In this document: one piece after another, positions 47,794 to 57,391 of the stretch
How the letters are laid out: every line of letters begins with the position of its first letter
Position numbering within the stretch: the first letter of the stretch is position 1
Assembly (NCBI GenBank): GCA_046299555.1
Contig: JBKBHS010000001.1
Location: forward strand, 1,426,001-1,490,000
Source of the DNA: CALKJP01 sp046299555
GTDB lineage: Bacteria; Bacteroidota; Bacteroidia; JACCXN01
DNA: 64,000 nucleotides
Direction of reading: 5' to 3'
The notes under the pieces: generated by a model
The model's database searches: none
What the model was told of the DNA's origin: nothing
The model's input: only the letters and a program-made list of their open reading frames with translations
Position numbers and translations under genes: made by a program

Positions 47794-49734
47794 TTAAAAT
47801 TGAGCCAAACGGCTATTTATTTCATTTTTAATTAATTCACTAAATTGTTCTATGCTCATGCTTCCTAAATCTCCTTCACCGTGTTTTCTAACCGAAACAG
47901 AATTACCTTCCTGCTCTTTTTCCCCTACTATAAGCATATACGGAATTTTTTTAACTTCTGTATCGCGTATTTTTTTACCTATTTTTTCTGAACGGTCGTC
48001 AACGAGCCCGCGAATATCGTAATTTTTTAGCAAATTCAAAACATTCTGAGCATATTCGTTGTATTTATCGCTAATTGGTAGTATGCAAACTTGCTCCGGA
48101 GTGAGCCATAATGGAAAATTACCTCCACAATGCTCAATCAGTACAGCTACAAATCTTTCTAATGAGCCAAATGGGGCTCTATGAATCATTACAGGTCGAT
48201 GTTTTTGATTATCGCTTCCGGTATATTCTAATTCAAATCGTTCAGGTAAATTGTAATCTACTTGTATGGTGCCCAGTTGCCATTTTCTACCTAAAGCATC
48301 TTTAACCATAAAATCAAGCTTAGGTCCATAAAAAGCTGCTTCACCATACTCTATTACTGTTTTTAATCCTTTTTCGTTTGCAGCTTCAATAATGGCTTGT
48401 TCGGCTTTGTTCCAATTTTCTTCGCTACCGATGTATTTTGATTTGTTTTCAGGATCTCTTAATGAAACTTGAGCTGTGTAATCGTTAAAATCGAGAGCTT
48501 TAAAAACGTATAATACAAGGTCAATAACTTTACAGAATTCTTCTTTTACTTGATCGGGTCTGCAAAATAAGTGAGCATCATCTTGTGTAAAACCTCTTAC
48601 ACGTGTTAAGCCGTGCAATTCACCGCTTTGTTCGTAACGATATACGGTGCCAAATTCAGCAAATCGAATGGGTAAATCTTTATAAGAACGTGGGCGGCTT
48701 TTATAAATCTCGCAATGGTGAGGGCAATTCATCGGTTTTAAGAAAAATTCTTCTCCTTCTTGCGGTGTTTTAATAGGTTGAAATGAGTCGGCTCCATATT
48801 TTTCATAATGCCCCGATGTAACATATAATTGCTTGTGTCCAATATGAGGGGTAATTACCGGTTCGTATCCGGCTTTAATTTGTGCTTTTTGTAAAAATTG
48901 TGTTAATCGTTCGCGTAATGCAGCTCCTTTTGGTAGCCATAAGGGTAAACCCATTCCAACTTTTTCAGAAAAAGTAAAAAGTTCAAGTTCTTTTCCTAGT
49001 TTGCGATGATCGCGTTTTTTAGCTTCTTCTAATAATTTTAAATATTCGTCTAATTCTTTTTGTTTTGGAAATGAAATGCCATAAATACGTGTAAGTTGTT
49101 TGCGTTTTTCATCGCCACGCCAATAGGCTCCGGCTACATTTAAAAGTTTTACGGCTTTAATAAAACTTGTGTCAGGTATGTGTGGACCACGGCATAAATC
49201 AGTAAAATTTCCTGAATGGTAAAATGTAATGTTTCCATCTTCTAATCCTTCTAACAATTCCAGTTTATATTCATCGTTTTTATTTTTAAAATACGCAATA
49301 GCATCCTTTTTTGAAATTTCCTGACGTATATATGCATTGTTTTTGCGAGCAATTTCCATCATTTTATCTTCAATTTTTTTAAAATCTTCAGAAGATAAAA
49401 CTTTATCGCCTAAATCAATGTCGTAATAAAAACCATTTTCAATTGCAGGACCAATTCCAAATTTTGCACCGGGATAAAGCGCTTCCACTGCTTCGGCTAA
49501 TAGGTGAGCCGAAGAATGCCATAAGGTTGATTTGCCTTCGGCATCATTCCATGTTAATAATTGAATGGTAGCATCTTGATATATAGGTCGTGTGGCATCC
49601 CAAACTTCACCGTTTACTTTAGCAGAAAGTACATTACGAGCTAATCCTTCGCTAATACTTTTGGCGATTTCAAGCCCGGTTACTCCTTCGGGAAATTCTC
49701 TAATAGAGCCGTCTGGTAATGTAATTTTAATCAT
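47794..49734 (-). CDS. thrS: threonine--tRNA ligase
   Basis: This 646-residue class II synthetase has the TGS domain (1-60), the editing domain with H-S-S-A-H-L-L-A-E-A and the catalytic core: motif 1 around M-N-C-P-H-H-C-E-I-Y, motif 2 F-A-E-F-G-T-V-Y-R-Y-E-Q-S-G-E, motif 3 H-R-A-P-F-G-S-L-E-R-F. The C-terminal anticodon-binding domain follows. It heads the classic thrS-infC-rpmI-rplT operon and has a canonical promoter 45 bases upstream. Confidence 0.97.
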   Translation of the reverse strand: MIKITLPDGSIREFPEGVTGLEIAKSISEGLARNVLSAKVNGEVWDATRPIYQDATIQLLTWNDAEGKSTLWHSSAHLLAEAVEALYPGAKFGIGPAIENGFYYDIDLGDKVLSSEDFKKIEDKMMEIARKNNAYIRQEISKKDAIAYFKNKNDEYKLELLEGLEDGNITFYHSGNFTDLCRGPHIPDTSFIKAVKLLNVAGAYWRGDEKRKQLTRIYGISFPKQKELDEYLKLLEEAKKRDHRKLGKELELFTFSEKVGMGLPLWLPKGAALRERLTQFLQKAQIKAGYEPVITPHIGHKQLYVTSGHYEKYGADSFQPIKTPQEGEEFFLKPMNCPHHCEIYKSRPRSYKDLPIRFAEFGTVYRYEQSGELHGLTRVRGFTQDDAHLFCRPDQVKEEFCKVIDLVLYVFKALDFNDYTAQVSLRDPENKSKYIGSEENWNKAEQAIIEAANEKGLKTVIEYGEAAFYGPKLDFMVKDALGRKWQLGTIQVDYNLPERFELEYTGSDNQKHRPVMIHRAPFGSLERFVAVLIEHCGGNFPLWLTPEQVCILPISDKYNEYAQNVLNLLKNYDIRGLVDDRSEKIGKKIRDTEVKKIPYMLIVGEKEQEGNSVSVRKHGEGDLGSMSIEQFSELIKNEINSRLAQF

Positions 49735-49778
49735 ACCTACGATTGTTGATTAATTTTAAAGGTTAAAAATTAAGATGG

Positions 49779-49809
49779 CAAACTTAATGGAAATTCACGC
49801 ATTATCAAA
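49779..49809 (-). promoter_or_regulatory. thrS operon promoter
   Basis: On the minus strand TTTG (49806-49809), exactly 19 bases, then TAAGTTTG (49779-49786): a textbook Bacteroidota promoter. It predicts a leader of about 40 bases, too short for a T-box or complex attenuator. Confidence 0.75.
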
Positions 49810-49847
49810 AGAATTAAAAGGATAAAGAAATCAAATTAAGATTAATG

Positions 49848-49855
49848 TAAATTTG
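49848..49855 (+). promoter_or_regulatory. -7 box of the DegT aminotransferase gene
   Basis: TAAATTTG matches TAnnTTTG and lies 17 bases before the ATG at 49873. The -33 element is not evident. It is divergent from the thrS promoter. Confidence 0.5.
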
Positions 49856-49872
49856 CAGTTAAAATTTAAAAA

Positions 49873-51084
49873 ATGATTCCATTTTCCCCCCCGAGAATTG
49901 ATAAAGAAATTACCGATGCAGTTGTAGCGGCTTTAAATTCAGGTTGGATTACAACCGGCCCAAAAACCAAAGAATTTGAAAAACAAATTACAGCTTATTG
50001 TGGTCATAAAAACACTTTGTGTTTAAATTCAGCTACTGCCGGATTAGAGCTAATTTTACGTTGGTTTGGCGTTAAAGAAGGTGATGAAGTAATATTACCG
50101 GCTTATACGTATTGTGCCACAGCTAATGTAGTAATTCATTGTGGTGCTACTCCGGTTTTGGTGGATGTAGAAGAAGATTTTAATATTTCTCTTGATGCTG
50201 TTGAAAGAGCTATAACAGACAAAACAAAAGTAATAATGCCGGTTGATTTTGCAGGTTATCCGTGTGATTATGATAAATTAAATTATTTGGTAACCAAACC
50301 TGAAATTAAAAATAAATTCAAAGCAACTACCATTGAACAAGAAAAATTAGGTAGAATATTAATTCTATCCGATGCAGCGCATTCGTTTGGTGCTGAATAT
50401 AAAGGGAAAAAAACCGGTGCTTTAACCGATGTTACTGTTTTTTCATTTCATGCGGTTAAAAATTTAACTACAGCCGAAGGAGGAGCCATTGCTCTTAATC
50501 TTCCTGAACCTTTTGATAATAAAGCCATTTATGATTATTTGTGTGTGTTTTCTTTACATGGACAAAACAAAGATGCATTAGCCAAAATGCAAAAAGGTAA
50601 TTGGAAATACGATGTTATTGTAGCCGGATATAAGTGTAATATGACCGATATGGCTGCTGCTATTGGACTAATTGAATTAAGCAGATATGAAAATGATACC
50701 CTTGTTAAACGAATGAAAATATTTGAAACCTACGATATAGCTTTTAAAAATAAATCATGGGCTGTATTACCGGAATATTTTAATAAAGAAAAAAAATCAT
50801 CTTTTCATTTATATCCCTTAAGAATTAAAGGAATTACAGAAGAACAGCGCGATTTAATTATTCAAAAAATTTTCGATCAAGATGTATCCGTAAATGTTCA
50901 TTTTATTCCAATACCATTATTAAGTTACTACAGACATAAAGGATATAAAATTGAAAATTATCCTATTGCCTATAAAAATTTTAGTACTGAAATAACACTT
51001 CCTGTTTTTTATAATTTAAGTATAGAACAGCAAAAGCAAGTAATAGAGGCGGTAGAAAATGCGGTAGAATCAGTTTTAAAATAA
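49873..51084 (+). CDS. DegT/DnrJ/EryC1/StrS sugar aminotransferase
   Basis: This 403-residue PLP enzyme adds an amino group to a nucleotide-linked keto sugar. The substrate-side N-terminus is I-P-F-S-P-P-R-I-D; the PLP lysine is in F-S-F-H-A-V-K-N-L-T-T-A-E-G-G. Other motifs: A-A-H-S-F-G-A-E-Y-K-G and Y-K-C-N-M-T-D-M-A-A-A-I-G. It probably supplies an amino sugar for surface polysaccharide, but it stands alone here, so the product is unknown. Confidence 0.92.
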   Translation: MIPFSPPRIDKEITDAVVAALNSGWITTGPKTKEFEKQITAYCGHKNTLCLNSATAGLELILRWFGVKEGDEVILPAYTYCATANVVIHCGATPVLVDVEEDFNISLDAVERAITDKTKVIMPVDFAGYPCDYDKLNYLVTKPEIKNKFKATTIEQEKLGRILILSDAAHSFGAEYKGKKTGALTDVTVFSFHAVKNLTTAEGGAIALNLPEPFDNKAIYDYLCVFSLHGQNKDALAKMQKGNWKYDVIVAGYKCNMTDMAAAIGLIELSRYENDTLVKRMKIFETYDIAFKNKSWAVLPEYFNKEKKSSFHLYPLRIKGITEEQRDLIIQKIFDQDVSVNVHFIPIPLLSYYRHKGYKIENYPIAYKNFSTEITLPVFYNLSIEQQKQVIEAVENAVESVLK

Positions 51085-51085
51085 A

Positions 51086-52045
51086 TTAAATAAAAGAAGA
51101 AATTTCATTTCTCCATACCAGCATTATAACTCCCAAGGTAGCAATTAAAGCACCTAAAAGTGCTTTGATGGAAATTTTTTCTTTATAAATCCAATATGCA
51201 ATGGGCAAAACAAAAACAGGAACTAACGAAAAAATGGTTTGTGCCATAGATACGTTTAAAATGGAAATAGTGTATAATGACATACTAACCCCTATTACAG
51301 GGCCAAAAATGGTTCCTGCAATCATATATTTAATTCCATTGTTTTGATTGTTTATTAGAGGTTGTGAAATGGTTTTAAATTTCCCTGCAATGATCGAAAT
51401 TAGAAAAATTGTTATTGTAGCAGTTAACATTCTAATCCAAGTAGCGTGTATTGGATTTATTTCTTCGTTTAATTTGGGATTATAAAATCCTTTTTTAGCT
51501 AATACTAAACCAACTCCTTGACATATGGCTGATAACACTCCAAATAAAATTCCTTTACTGATTTTTCCATGCCCATAATTGGGTATTTGCGCATGTTCAG
51601 CTTTACTTAATGAAATCCATGCAACTCCTAATGATGTAATAATGATACCTAAAATTCCTATGTAATTGACTTGTTCTCCCAGTAAAACATAACCAAAGAT
51701 TAATGCTGCTCCGGGTGAGAGTGAAGCAAAAAGACTTCCTAATCGAGTTCCCACAATTGCATACATGGTAAATCCAAAATAATCACCCAGCGTTAAACCA
51801 ATCACTCCTGATAATCCTAGCCAAATCCAGTTGTTTAAATGTGTTTTAGTAAAAAGTTCTAAAAAAACAAATCCTTTAAAAGCAATTAAAATGATGCTTA
51901 ATAAGATAACTGCCAATAATAATCTATAATGGTTAACGGTGTTAGGCCCAAGTCGTCTGGAAGCTTCGGTAAATGGGAAAATACAAATCGTCCATGAAAG
52001 TGTGGTGAGAATAGCCATTAATTCACCGTAATATTGGAATTGCAT
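51086..52045 (-). CDS. EamA/DMT-family transporter
   Basis: This 319-residue protein has ten membrane helices in two EamA repeats (about 8-145 and 165-310). The second repeat has typical V-S-M-A-Q-T-I-F-S-L-V-P-V-F-V-L-P-I-A-Y. DMT proteins export amino acids, nucleosides or other metabolites; the substrate is unknown. It is the last gene of a DUF1015-yggS-EamA run on the minus strand. Confidence 0.85.
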   Translation of the reverse strand: MQFQYYGELMAILTTLSWTICIFPFTEASRRLGPNTVNHYRLLLAVILLSIILIAFKGFVFLELFTKTHLNNWIWLGLSGVIGLTLGDYFGFTMYAIVGTRLGSLFASLSPGAALIFGYVLLGEQVNYIGILGIIITSLGVAWISLSKAEHAQIPNYGHGKISKGILFGVLSAICQGVGLVLAKKGFYNPKLNEEINPIHATWIRMLTATITIFLISIIAGKFKTISQPLINNQNNGIKYMIAGTIFGPVIGVSMSLYTISILNVSMAQTIFSLVPVFVLPIAYWIYKEKISIKALLGALIATLGVIMLVWRNEISSFI

Positions 52046-52074
52046 GTAATGATAAATTTTTAGGGATGATATTT

Positions 52075-52749
52075 TTATTTAGAATAGTTTCTTAAGCCAA
52101 AAATACTGCTACCAATTCTTACCATATTACTTCCGCATTCTACAGCTAAAAGATAATCATTGCTCATCCCCATACTTAATGTTGTAACATTAATGTTGAA
52201 ACTTTTATAAGCTGTTTGAATTGAATCGAAAAGTTTTTTTAAAAATAAGAATTCATTTTTAATTTCATGGGCATTGTTGGTTTTACTTGCCATTCCCATT
52301 AATCCTGTAATATTTATGAATTGTAACTTTTTTAATTCTTCAGAATTTAAAATTTCAAAAAGCTCAGTTTCATTTAATCCAAATTTTGTTTCTTCTTTGG
52401 CAATGTGAATTTGAAGTAGGCATTTTATAATTCGATTATTTTTTTCTCCTTGTTTATTAATTTCCTTCAGCAATTTTAAGCTGTCAACTCCATGAATAAG
52501 GTAAACAAACGGTGCAATATATTTTACTTTGTTGCTTTGTAAATGACCAATAAAATGCCATTCAATATCATTGGGTAAAGAGTTGGCTTTGTTAACTAAT
52601 TCTTGAACATAATTTTCGCCAAAAATTTTATGACCTGCTTGATAAGCTTCTAAAATTTTTTCATTTGGTTGCGTTTTAGATACCGCAACCAAGGTTACAT
52701 TTTGAGGTAAAGTTTTTTTAATAAACAATAAATTTTCAGCTACAGACAT
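52075..52749 (-). CDS. YggS/PLPBP family PLP-homeostasis protein
   Basis: This 224-residue protein is a single alanine-racemase-like TIM barrel that binds PLP and buffers vitamin B6. The PLP lysine is in V-A-V-S-K-T-Q-P. Family motifs are F-G-E-N-Y-V-Q-E-L, W-H-F-I-G-H-L-Q-S-N-K, L-S-M-G-M-S-N-D and V-R-I-G-S-S-I-F-G. It starts one base after the DUF1015 stop codon. Confidence 0.93.
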   Translation of the reverse strand: MSVAENLLFIKKTLPQNVTLVAVSKTQPNEKILEAYQAGHKIFGENYVQELVNKANSLPNDIEWHFIGHLQSNKVKYIAPFVYLIHGVDSLKLLKEINKQGEKNNRIIKCLLQIHIAKEETKFGLNETELFEILNSEELKKLQFINITGLMGMASKTNNAHEIKNEFLFLKKLFDSIQTAYKSFNINVTTLSMGMSNDYLLAVECGSNMVRIGSSIFGLRNYSK

Positions 52750-52750
52750 G

Positions 52751-54001
52751 TTAAGGATTGTTTAAGCTATATATAATTAAGCCACTTCTTAATTTGGGTT
52801 CAATCCAAGTACTTTTGGGAGGCATAATAGCGCCTGCATCAGCTACTTCTTTGAGTTGTTTCATCGAAACAGGAAATAAACCAAATGCTATTTTCATTTT
52901 ACCACTATCTACTTCTGCTTTTAAACCCTCCATTCCTTTTAATCCATTTATAAATGAAATGCGTTTATCAGTTCTTAAATCATGAATATCCAGTATTGGA
53001 GAAAGCACATGTTCTGAAAGTAAAGAAGCATCTAAAGTGCCTGCAGGATCTTTTTTATGAATGAATGATTTTTTTAAAGTTAATGAATACCAGTTGCCTG
53101 ATAAATACATACTGAAATTATGCAATTTTTTAGGACGATAGATTTCTTTTCCTTTCAACTCAATTTCAAATTTTTCAGCAAGTTTTTTTAAAAATTCTTT
53201 ATCGGTTAAGCCATTTAAATCTTTAACAACTCGGTTATAATCGAAAATTTTTAATTCATGATCAGGGAATAAAATTGAAAGGAAAAAGTTGTAGCCTTCA
53301 TCACCGGTGTGATTTTTGTTTTTTTCTTTTTTCTGTTTTGCTAAAAGGGCCGAAGAAGCTGTTCGATGATGACCATCGGCAATATATACGGCAGGAATTT
53401 TTTCAAATCTTTTTTCAATGAATTTTATATGTTCTTTTTTATTTACTATCCATATTTGATGGCGAATTCTATCAGTTGTAGTAAAATCGTATATGGGTTC
53501 TTGAGATATGATTTTTTCCGTCAAAGAATCAATTTCAGCATCTGCCGGATATGTTAAGTTAACGGGCTCTGCATTAAAATCGCAAACTTCTAAATAGTTT
53601 TTTAAAGTTTCTTCTTTAGCTGCTAATGTTTGTTCATGTTTTTTTATAACTCCATTAAAATAATCTTCTGCTGAACAACATGCAATTATACCGGTAAATG
53701 ACATATCCGGTTTTATTTGGCGATATATGTAAAACGATGGTTTCTCGTCTTGAACAAAATAGTTAAATTTTAAAAATTCGTTGTACTTATTTTTTACTTT
53801 TTGTAATAATTCGGGTGTATATTTTTTATTTCGTTTGTCTTGCAAAAAATCGGGTTTTATGATGTGAAGGAAAGTGTAAGGATTTTCAGCAAGTTTAGCA
53901 TATAGTTCATTGGGTTTATAGCTATCAACCGATCGCGAAGCAATTAAATGAACTTTATCTTTTACGGGTCGAATGGCTCTAAAAGGTCGTACAATTGTCA
54001 T
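52751..54001 (-). CDS. DUF1015 protein
   Basis: This 416-residue protein has the DUF1015 marks P-F-R-A-I-R-P near the N-terminus, Y-I-A-D-G-H-H-R in the middle and P-P-K-S-T-W-I-E-P-K-L-R-S-G-L near the end. The family has a HTH-like and nuclease-like annotation in some databases but no proven function. It is first of the three-gene run with yggS and EamA; no clear promoter precedes it. Confidence 0.9.
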   Translation of the reverse strand: MTIVRPFRAIRPVKDKVHLIASRSVDSYKPNELYAKLAENPYTFLHIIKPDFLQDKRNKKYTPELLQKVKNKYNEFLKFNYFVQDEKPSFYIYRQIKPDMSFTGIIACCSAEDYFNGVIKKHEQTLAAKEETLKNYLEVCDFNAEPVNLTYPADAEIDSLTEKIISQEPIYDFTTTDRIRHQIWIVNKKEHIKFIEKRFEKIPAVYIADGHHRTASSALLAKQKKEKNKNHTGDEGYNFFLSILFPDHELKIFDYNRVVKDLNGLTDKEFLKKLAEKFEIELKGKEIYRPKKLHNFSMYLSGNWYSLTLKKSFIHKKDPAGTLDASLLSEHVLSPILDIHDLRTDKRISFINGLKGMEGLKAEVDSGKMKIAFGLFPVSMKQLKEVADAGAIMPPKSTWIEPKLRSGLIIYSLNNP

Positions 54002-54050
54002 ATAAATTTATCTTAACGCCACGAATATAAGAAGAGTTCTAATTGAAAAG

Positions 54051-54077
54051 AAAAAAGCAGCGTTAAGCTGCTTTTTT
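54051..54077 (-). terminator. bidirectional terminator after paaE
   Basis: A perfect 11-bp stem (AAAAAAGCAGC / GCTGCTTTTTT) with a GTTAA loop lies 8 bases past the paaE stop, with T runs on both strands. Confidence 0.85.
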
Positions 54078-54084
54078 GGAGAAT

Positions 54085-55158
54085 TTACAGAACATCGTAA
54101 TCTACAGTAACTTCAGGACTTTGTGGATGAGCTTGGCAAGTTAAAATATAGCCCTCTGCCACTTCATCATCGGTAAGGGCATAATTCATATCCATACTTA
54201 CAGAGCCATTTAATACTTTTGCTTTACAAGTACAGCAAACAGCTCCTTTACAAGCAAATGGAGCATCTAATCCGGCATCCATAGCGGCATCTAAAATAGT
54301 TTTTCCGTTAGATGCAAGATTTATGGTTGTTTCTACACCATCCATAATAATAGTAACCTTGCTTTCAATTACTCCACCTGTTGATACTGATTTTTCAGCT
54401 GGTTTAGCTTCTTGTGCCGTAAAATATTCTATATGAATTTTGTTTTTATCTACTTTTAATTCTTCCAGTACTTCACGCACATTATCCATCATTGGTGTTG
54501 GGCCACAAATAAAGAATTCATTATTTAAATTTATTCCAACATGGTTTTCAATTAAAGCTTTAACTTTATCTTTAGTTAAAATACCTTTATATAGGTCCGC
54601 ATGACCAGTAGGTGCAGAATCTAAAATGTGATAAACTTTAAATCTGTTACTATTTTTTTCTTCAATTTCCTTTAAACCATTTTTAAAAATTATCGACTCT
54701 TCGTTTCTGTTGGCATAAAATAAAGTAACAGTACTCTTAGGTTCTGCAGCCAATACCGTTTTTAAAATTGAATACATCGGAGTAATACCGCTTCCACCGG
54801 CAAAAAGCACATAATGTTTAGCATTATTAATGTTCATTTCGCTATAAAAGTTACCCATTGGCGGCATAACTTCTAAAGTATCACCAACTTTTGCTTCTCT
54901 GTTTAGCCATGTTGAAAATTTACCACCCGGAACTTCTTTTACTGCTACTCGTAATTCATTTTCTGTAATGGGGCTGCTGCAAATAGAGTAGGAGCGCCTT
55001 ACATCTTCACCATTAAATAAGCGCTTAAGTGTTATATATTGTCCTTGAATAAATTTATATTCAGATTTTAAGTGTTCAGGAATTTCAAATGCTACCGATA
55101 CACAGTCAGCTGTTTCTCGATGAATGTCTTTAATTCTTAGAGTATTAAATTTAGCCAT
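54085..55158 (-). CDS. paaE: phenylacetyl-CoA epoxidase reductase subunit
   Basis: This 357-residue flavoprotein passes electrons from NAD(P)H to the PaaABCD epoxidase. It has an FAD domain (R-R-S-Y-S-I-C-S-S-P), an NAD domain (F-A-G-G-S-G-I-T-P-M-Y, F-I-C-G-P-T-P-M-M) and a C-terminal plant-type 2Fe-2S ferredoxin (about 265-357) with C-K-G-A-V-C-C-T-C and a fourth Cys in I-L-T-C-Q-A. It is divergent from paaABCD, across a 193-base control region. Confidence 0.93.
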   Translation of the reverse strand: MAKFNTLRIKDIHRETADCVSVAFEIPEHLKSEYKFIQGQYITLKRLFNGEDVRRSYSICSSPITENELRVAVKEVPGGKFSTWLNREAKVGDTLEVMPPMGNFYSEMNINNAKHYVLFAGGSGITPMYSILKTVLAAEPKSTVTLFYANRNEESIIFKNGLKEIEEKNSNRFKVYHILDSAPTGHADLYKGILTKDKVKALIENHVGINLNNEFFICGPTPMMDNVREVLEELKVDKNKIHIEYFTAQEAKPAEKSVSTGGVIESKVTIIMDGVETTINLASNGKTILDAAMDAGLDAPFACKGAVCCTCKAKVLNGSVSMDMNYALTDDEVAEGYILTCQAHPQSPEVTVDYDVL

Positions 55159-55190
55159 GATAGAGTTATTGTTTTGATTTTAAATGTTTG

Positions 55191-55198
55191 CAAAAATA
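55191..55198 (-). promoter_or_regulatory. paaE promoter -7 box
   Basis: On the minus strand TATTTTTG (TAnnTTTG), 32 bases before the paaE ATG. The -33 element is unclear. Confidence 0.5.
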
Positions 55199-55286
55199 TA
55201 ATTTACTTTTAAAAGTGATATTTTAAGATTAACTTTATAACATTATTCACTCCATAAACAAATAAATAATCCATCTGTTTAAAAGA

Positions 55287-55300
55287 TGACGAAGGTCATT
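55287..55300. promoter_or_regulatory. palindromic CRP/FNR-like operator between paaE and paaA
   Basis: ATGAC-GAAG-GTCAT is a perfect 5-bp inverted repeat with a 4-base spacer, the geometry of FNR-type sites (TTGAT-N4-ATCAA). It lies 52 bases before the paaA ATG. The regulator is not identified; no regulator gene lies nearby. Confidence 0.45.
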
Positions 55301-55351
55301 GATTTAAAAAATTATAATTTTTATTATTGCAAACAATTCAACTTATACATC

Positions 55352-56305
55352 ATGGAAAATACGTACAATATTGCTGAAATGGAGGAAAAATTTCAGGCAA
55401 GAATTGATAGAGGAGAAATTATAGAACCGAAAGATTGGATGCCGGAAATTTATCGTAAGCACTTAATTCGACAAATATCACAACATGCTCATTCTGAAAT
55501 TATAGGAATGTTGCCCGAAGGGAATTGGATTACCCGCGCTCCCAGTTTAAGAGCAAAAATGGTGTTACTCGCCAAAGTACAAGACGAAGGAGGGCATGGT
55601 TTATATTTATACACAGCAGCCGAAACATTAGGAATTGATAGAGATACCATGCTTGAGCAATTACACACCGGAAAAGCAAAATATTCGAGCATATTTAATT
55701 ATCCTACTCTAACCTGGGCTGATATTGGAGCAATTGGTTGGTTAGTTGATGGTGCAGCAATTATGAATCAAGTAATGTTACAAAGAACTTCATACGGCCC
55801 TTATGCAAGAGCTATGGTAAGAATTTGTAAAGAAGAGAGCTTTCATCAACGTCAAGGATATGAAATTATGTGCAAATTAGCCAATGGAACTCCTGAACAA
55901 AGAGCCATGGCGCAAGATGCCCTTAATCGTTGGTGGTGGCCTTCGCTTATGATGTTTGGCCCAAATGACGAAAATTCGCCAAATTCTGCCAATGCTATAA
56001 AATGGAAAATAAAGCGCGAGTCAAACGATCAGTTACGTCAACGTTTTGTAAATCAAACTGTACCTCAAGCAGAATATTTAGGTTTAAAAATTCCGGATGA
56101 CAAACTAAAATGGAATCCTGAGAAAAACGGATATGATTTCGGAGAAATTGATTGGGAAGAGTTTAACAGAGTAATTAGTGGAAACGGTCCTTGTAACAAA
56201 GAACGATTAGCAGCCAGAATTGCAGCACATGAAAATGGAAGATGGGTTAGAGAAGCAGCAGCAGCTCATGCCGCTAAGAAAAAAGAAACTTTATTTGCAG
56301 CGTAA
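55352..56305 (+). CDS. paaA: phenylacetyl-CoA 1,2-epoxidase subunit PaaA
   Basis: This 317-residue di-iron subunit oxidises the aromatic ring of phenylacetyl-CoA. Iron ligands are in K-V-Q-D-E-G-G-H-G and C-K-E-E-S-F-H-Q (E-x-x-H pairs). The segment R-W-W-W-P-S-L-M-M-F-G-P is conserved in PaaA. I chose the ATG at 55352 (M-E-N-T-Y-N-I); the open frame back to 55286 overlaps the palindromic operator and adds residues not found in the family. First gene of paaABCD. Confidence 0.96.
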   Translation: MENTYNIAEMEEKFQARIDRGEIIEPKDWMPEIYRKHLIRQISQHAHSEIIGMLPEGNWITRAPSLRAKMVLLAKVQDEGGHGLYLYTAAETLGIDRDTMLEQLHTGKAKYSSIFNYPTLTWADIGAIGWLVDGAAIMNQVMLQRTSYGPYARAMVRICKEESFHQRQGYEIMCKLANGTPEQRAMAQDALNRWWWPSLMMFGPNDENSPNSANAIKWKIKRESNDQLRQRFVNQTVPQAEYLGLKIPDDKLKWNPEKNGYDFGEIDWEEFNRVISGNGPCNKERLAARIAAHENGRWVREAAAAHAAKKKETLFAA

Positions 56306-56317
56306 AATTATACAACA

Positions 56318-56614
56318 ATGAGTGAAGTAAAAGATTCTCAAGGCCCTTTATGGGAAGTGTTTATTCAAACCAAACCAGGGCAGCCATTTAAACATGCAGG
56401 AAGTTTGCATGCTTTTGATAAAGAAATGGCATTGCAAAATGCCCGCGATTTATACACTCGCAGAGGCGAAGGAACCGCAATTTGGGTGGTACCGGCTGCA
56501 GCTATTGTAGCGAGCACTCCGGAAGATGTCGGGCCATTTTTCGATCCGCAAAACGATAAAATTTATCGTCACCCTACATTTTATGTAGTTCCTGAAGGAA
56601 TTAAACACATGTAA
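56318..56614 (+). CDS. paaB: phenylacetyl-CoA epoxidase subunit PaaB
   Basis: This 98-residue protein begins W-E-V-F-I-Q-T-K-P-G and has L-Q-N-A-R-D-L-Y-T-R-R-G-E-G, matching PaaB, which bridges PaaA-PaaC heterodimers in the epoxidase. It starts 12 bases after paaA. Confidence 0.95.
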   Translation: MSEVKDSQGPLWEVFIQTKPGQPFKHAGSLHAFDKEMALQNARDLYTRRGEGTAIWVVPAAAIVASTPEDVGPFFDPQNDKIYRHPTFYVVPEGIKHM

Positions 56615-56632
56615 TATTTAAAAATAAATATA

Positions 56633-57391
56633 ATGAATAAGCAACAAGCTTTGTTTACATATTGCTTGCGATTAGCCGATACGAGCTTAATACATGGTCA
56701 ACGATTAGCAGAATGGTGCGGACATGGCCCGTTTTTAGAAGAAGATTTAGCCATTACCAATATTTCGCTCGACTTGGTTGGTAGGGCAAGTGCCATTTAT
56801 AAATATGCGGCCGAAGTTCAAGGGCTTGGAAAAACGGAAGACGATTTAGCCTTTTTTAGAAATGAGAGAGAGTTTTACAATTTGCTAATTTCCGAATTAC
56901 CCAAAGGAGATTTTGCTTATACCATATCAAGAACTTTTTTTATAAGTGCTTTTGATTATTTATACTACAATGAATTATTAAAAAGCAATGACGAAACCCT
57001 TGCAGGTATAGCGGCTAAATCAATTAAAGAAATTACTTATCATTTACGCCATACCACATCATGGATGGAACGTTTAGGCGATGGAACCGAAGAAAGTAAC
57101 AAACGTCTGCAAAATGCTATAAACGACCAATATCGATTTACTGGTGAGATGTTCGAAATGGATGAAGTTGATAATTTGATGTTAGAACATGGAATTGGAG
57201 TGGATGCTAAATCATTACAATCAAAGTGGCAAAATATAATTGACGAAACATTTTCGAAATCTAATTTAGTTAAGCCTGAAAATGTTGTTATGCAAACAGG
57301 CTCACGCAAAGGTTTACATACCGAAAACTTAGGCTATATTTTAGCCATAATGCAATCCTTGCCTCGCGCTTACCCCGAAGCTAAATGGTAA
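56633..57391 (+). CDS. paaC: phenylacetyl-CoA epoxidase subunit PaaC
   Basis: This 252-residue ferritin-like subunit is the structural partner of PaaA. It has the L-A-D-T-x-L-I-x-G-Q-R-L-x-E-W-C-G-H-G-P-x-L-E-E-D-L-A pattern and ends with the conserved G-Y-I-L-A-x-M-Q-x-L-P-R-A-Y-P. Its 3' end overlaps paaD by 7 bases. Confidence 0.95.
   Translation: MNKQQALFTYCLRLADTSLIHGQRLAEWCGHGPFLEEDLAITNISLDLVGRASAIYKYAAEVQGLGKTEDDLAFFRNEREFYNLLISELPKGDFAYTISRTFFISAFDYLYYNELLKSNDETLAGIAAKSIKEITYHLRHTTSWMERLGDGTEESNKRLQNAINDQYRFTGEMFEMDEVDNLMLEHGIGVDAKSLQSKWQNIIDETFSKSNLVKPENVVMQTGSRKGLHTENLGYILAIMQSLPRAYPEAKW

Noticed and set aside
49735..49872. T-box or other riboswitch before thrS
   Set aside because: The predicted leader is only about 40 bases and has no specifier or antiterminator structure.
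53366..53557. Small plus-strand frame within the DUF1015 gene
   Set aside because: Lies entirely within a conserved gene on the other strand and has no supporting promoter or homology.
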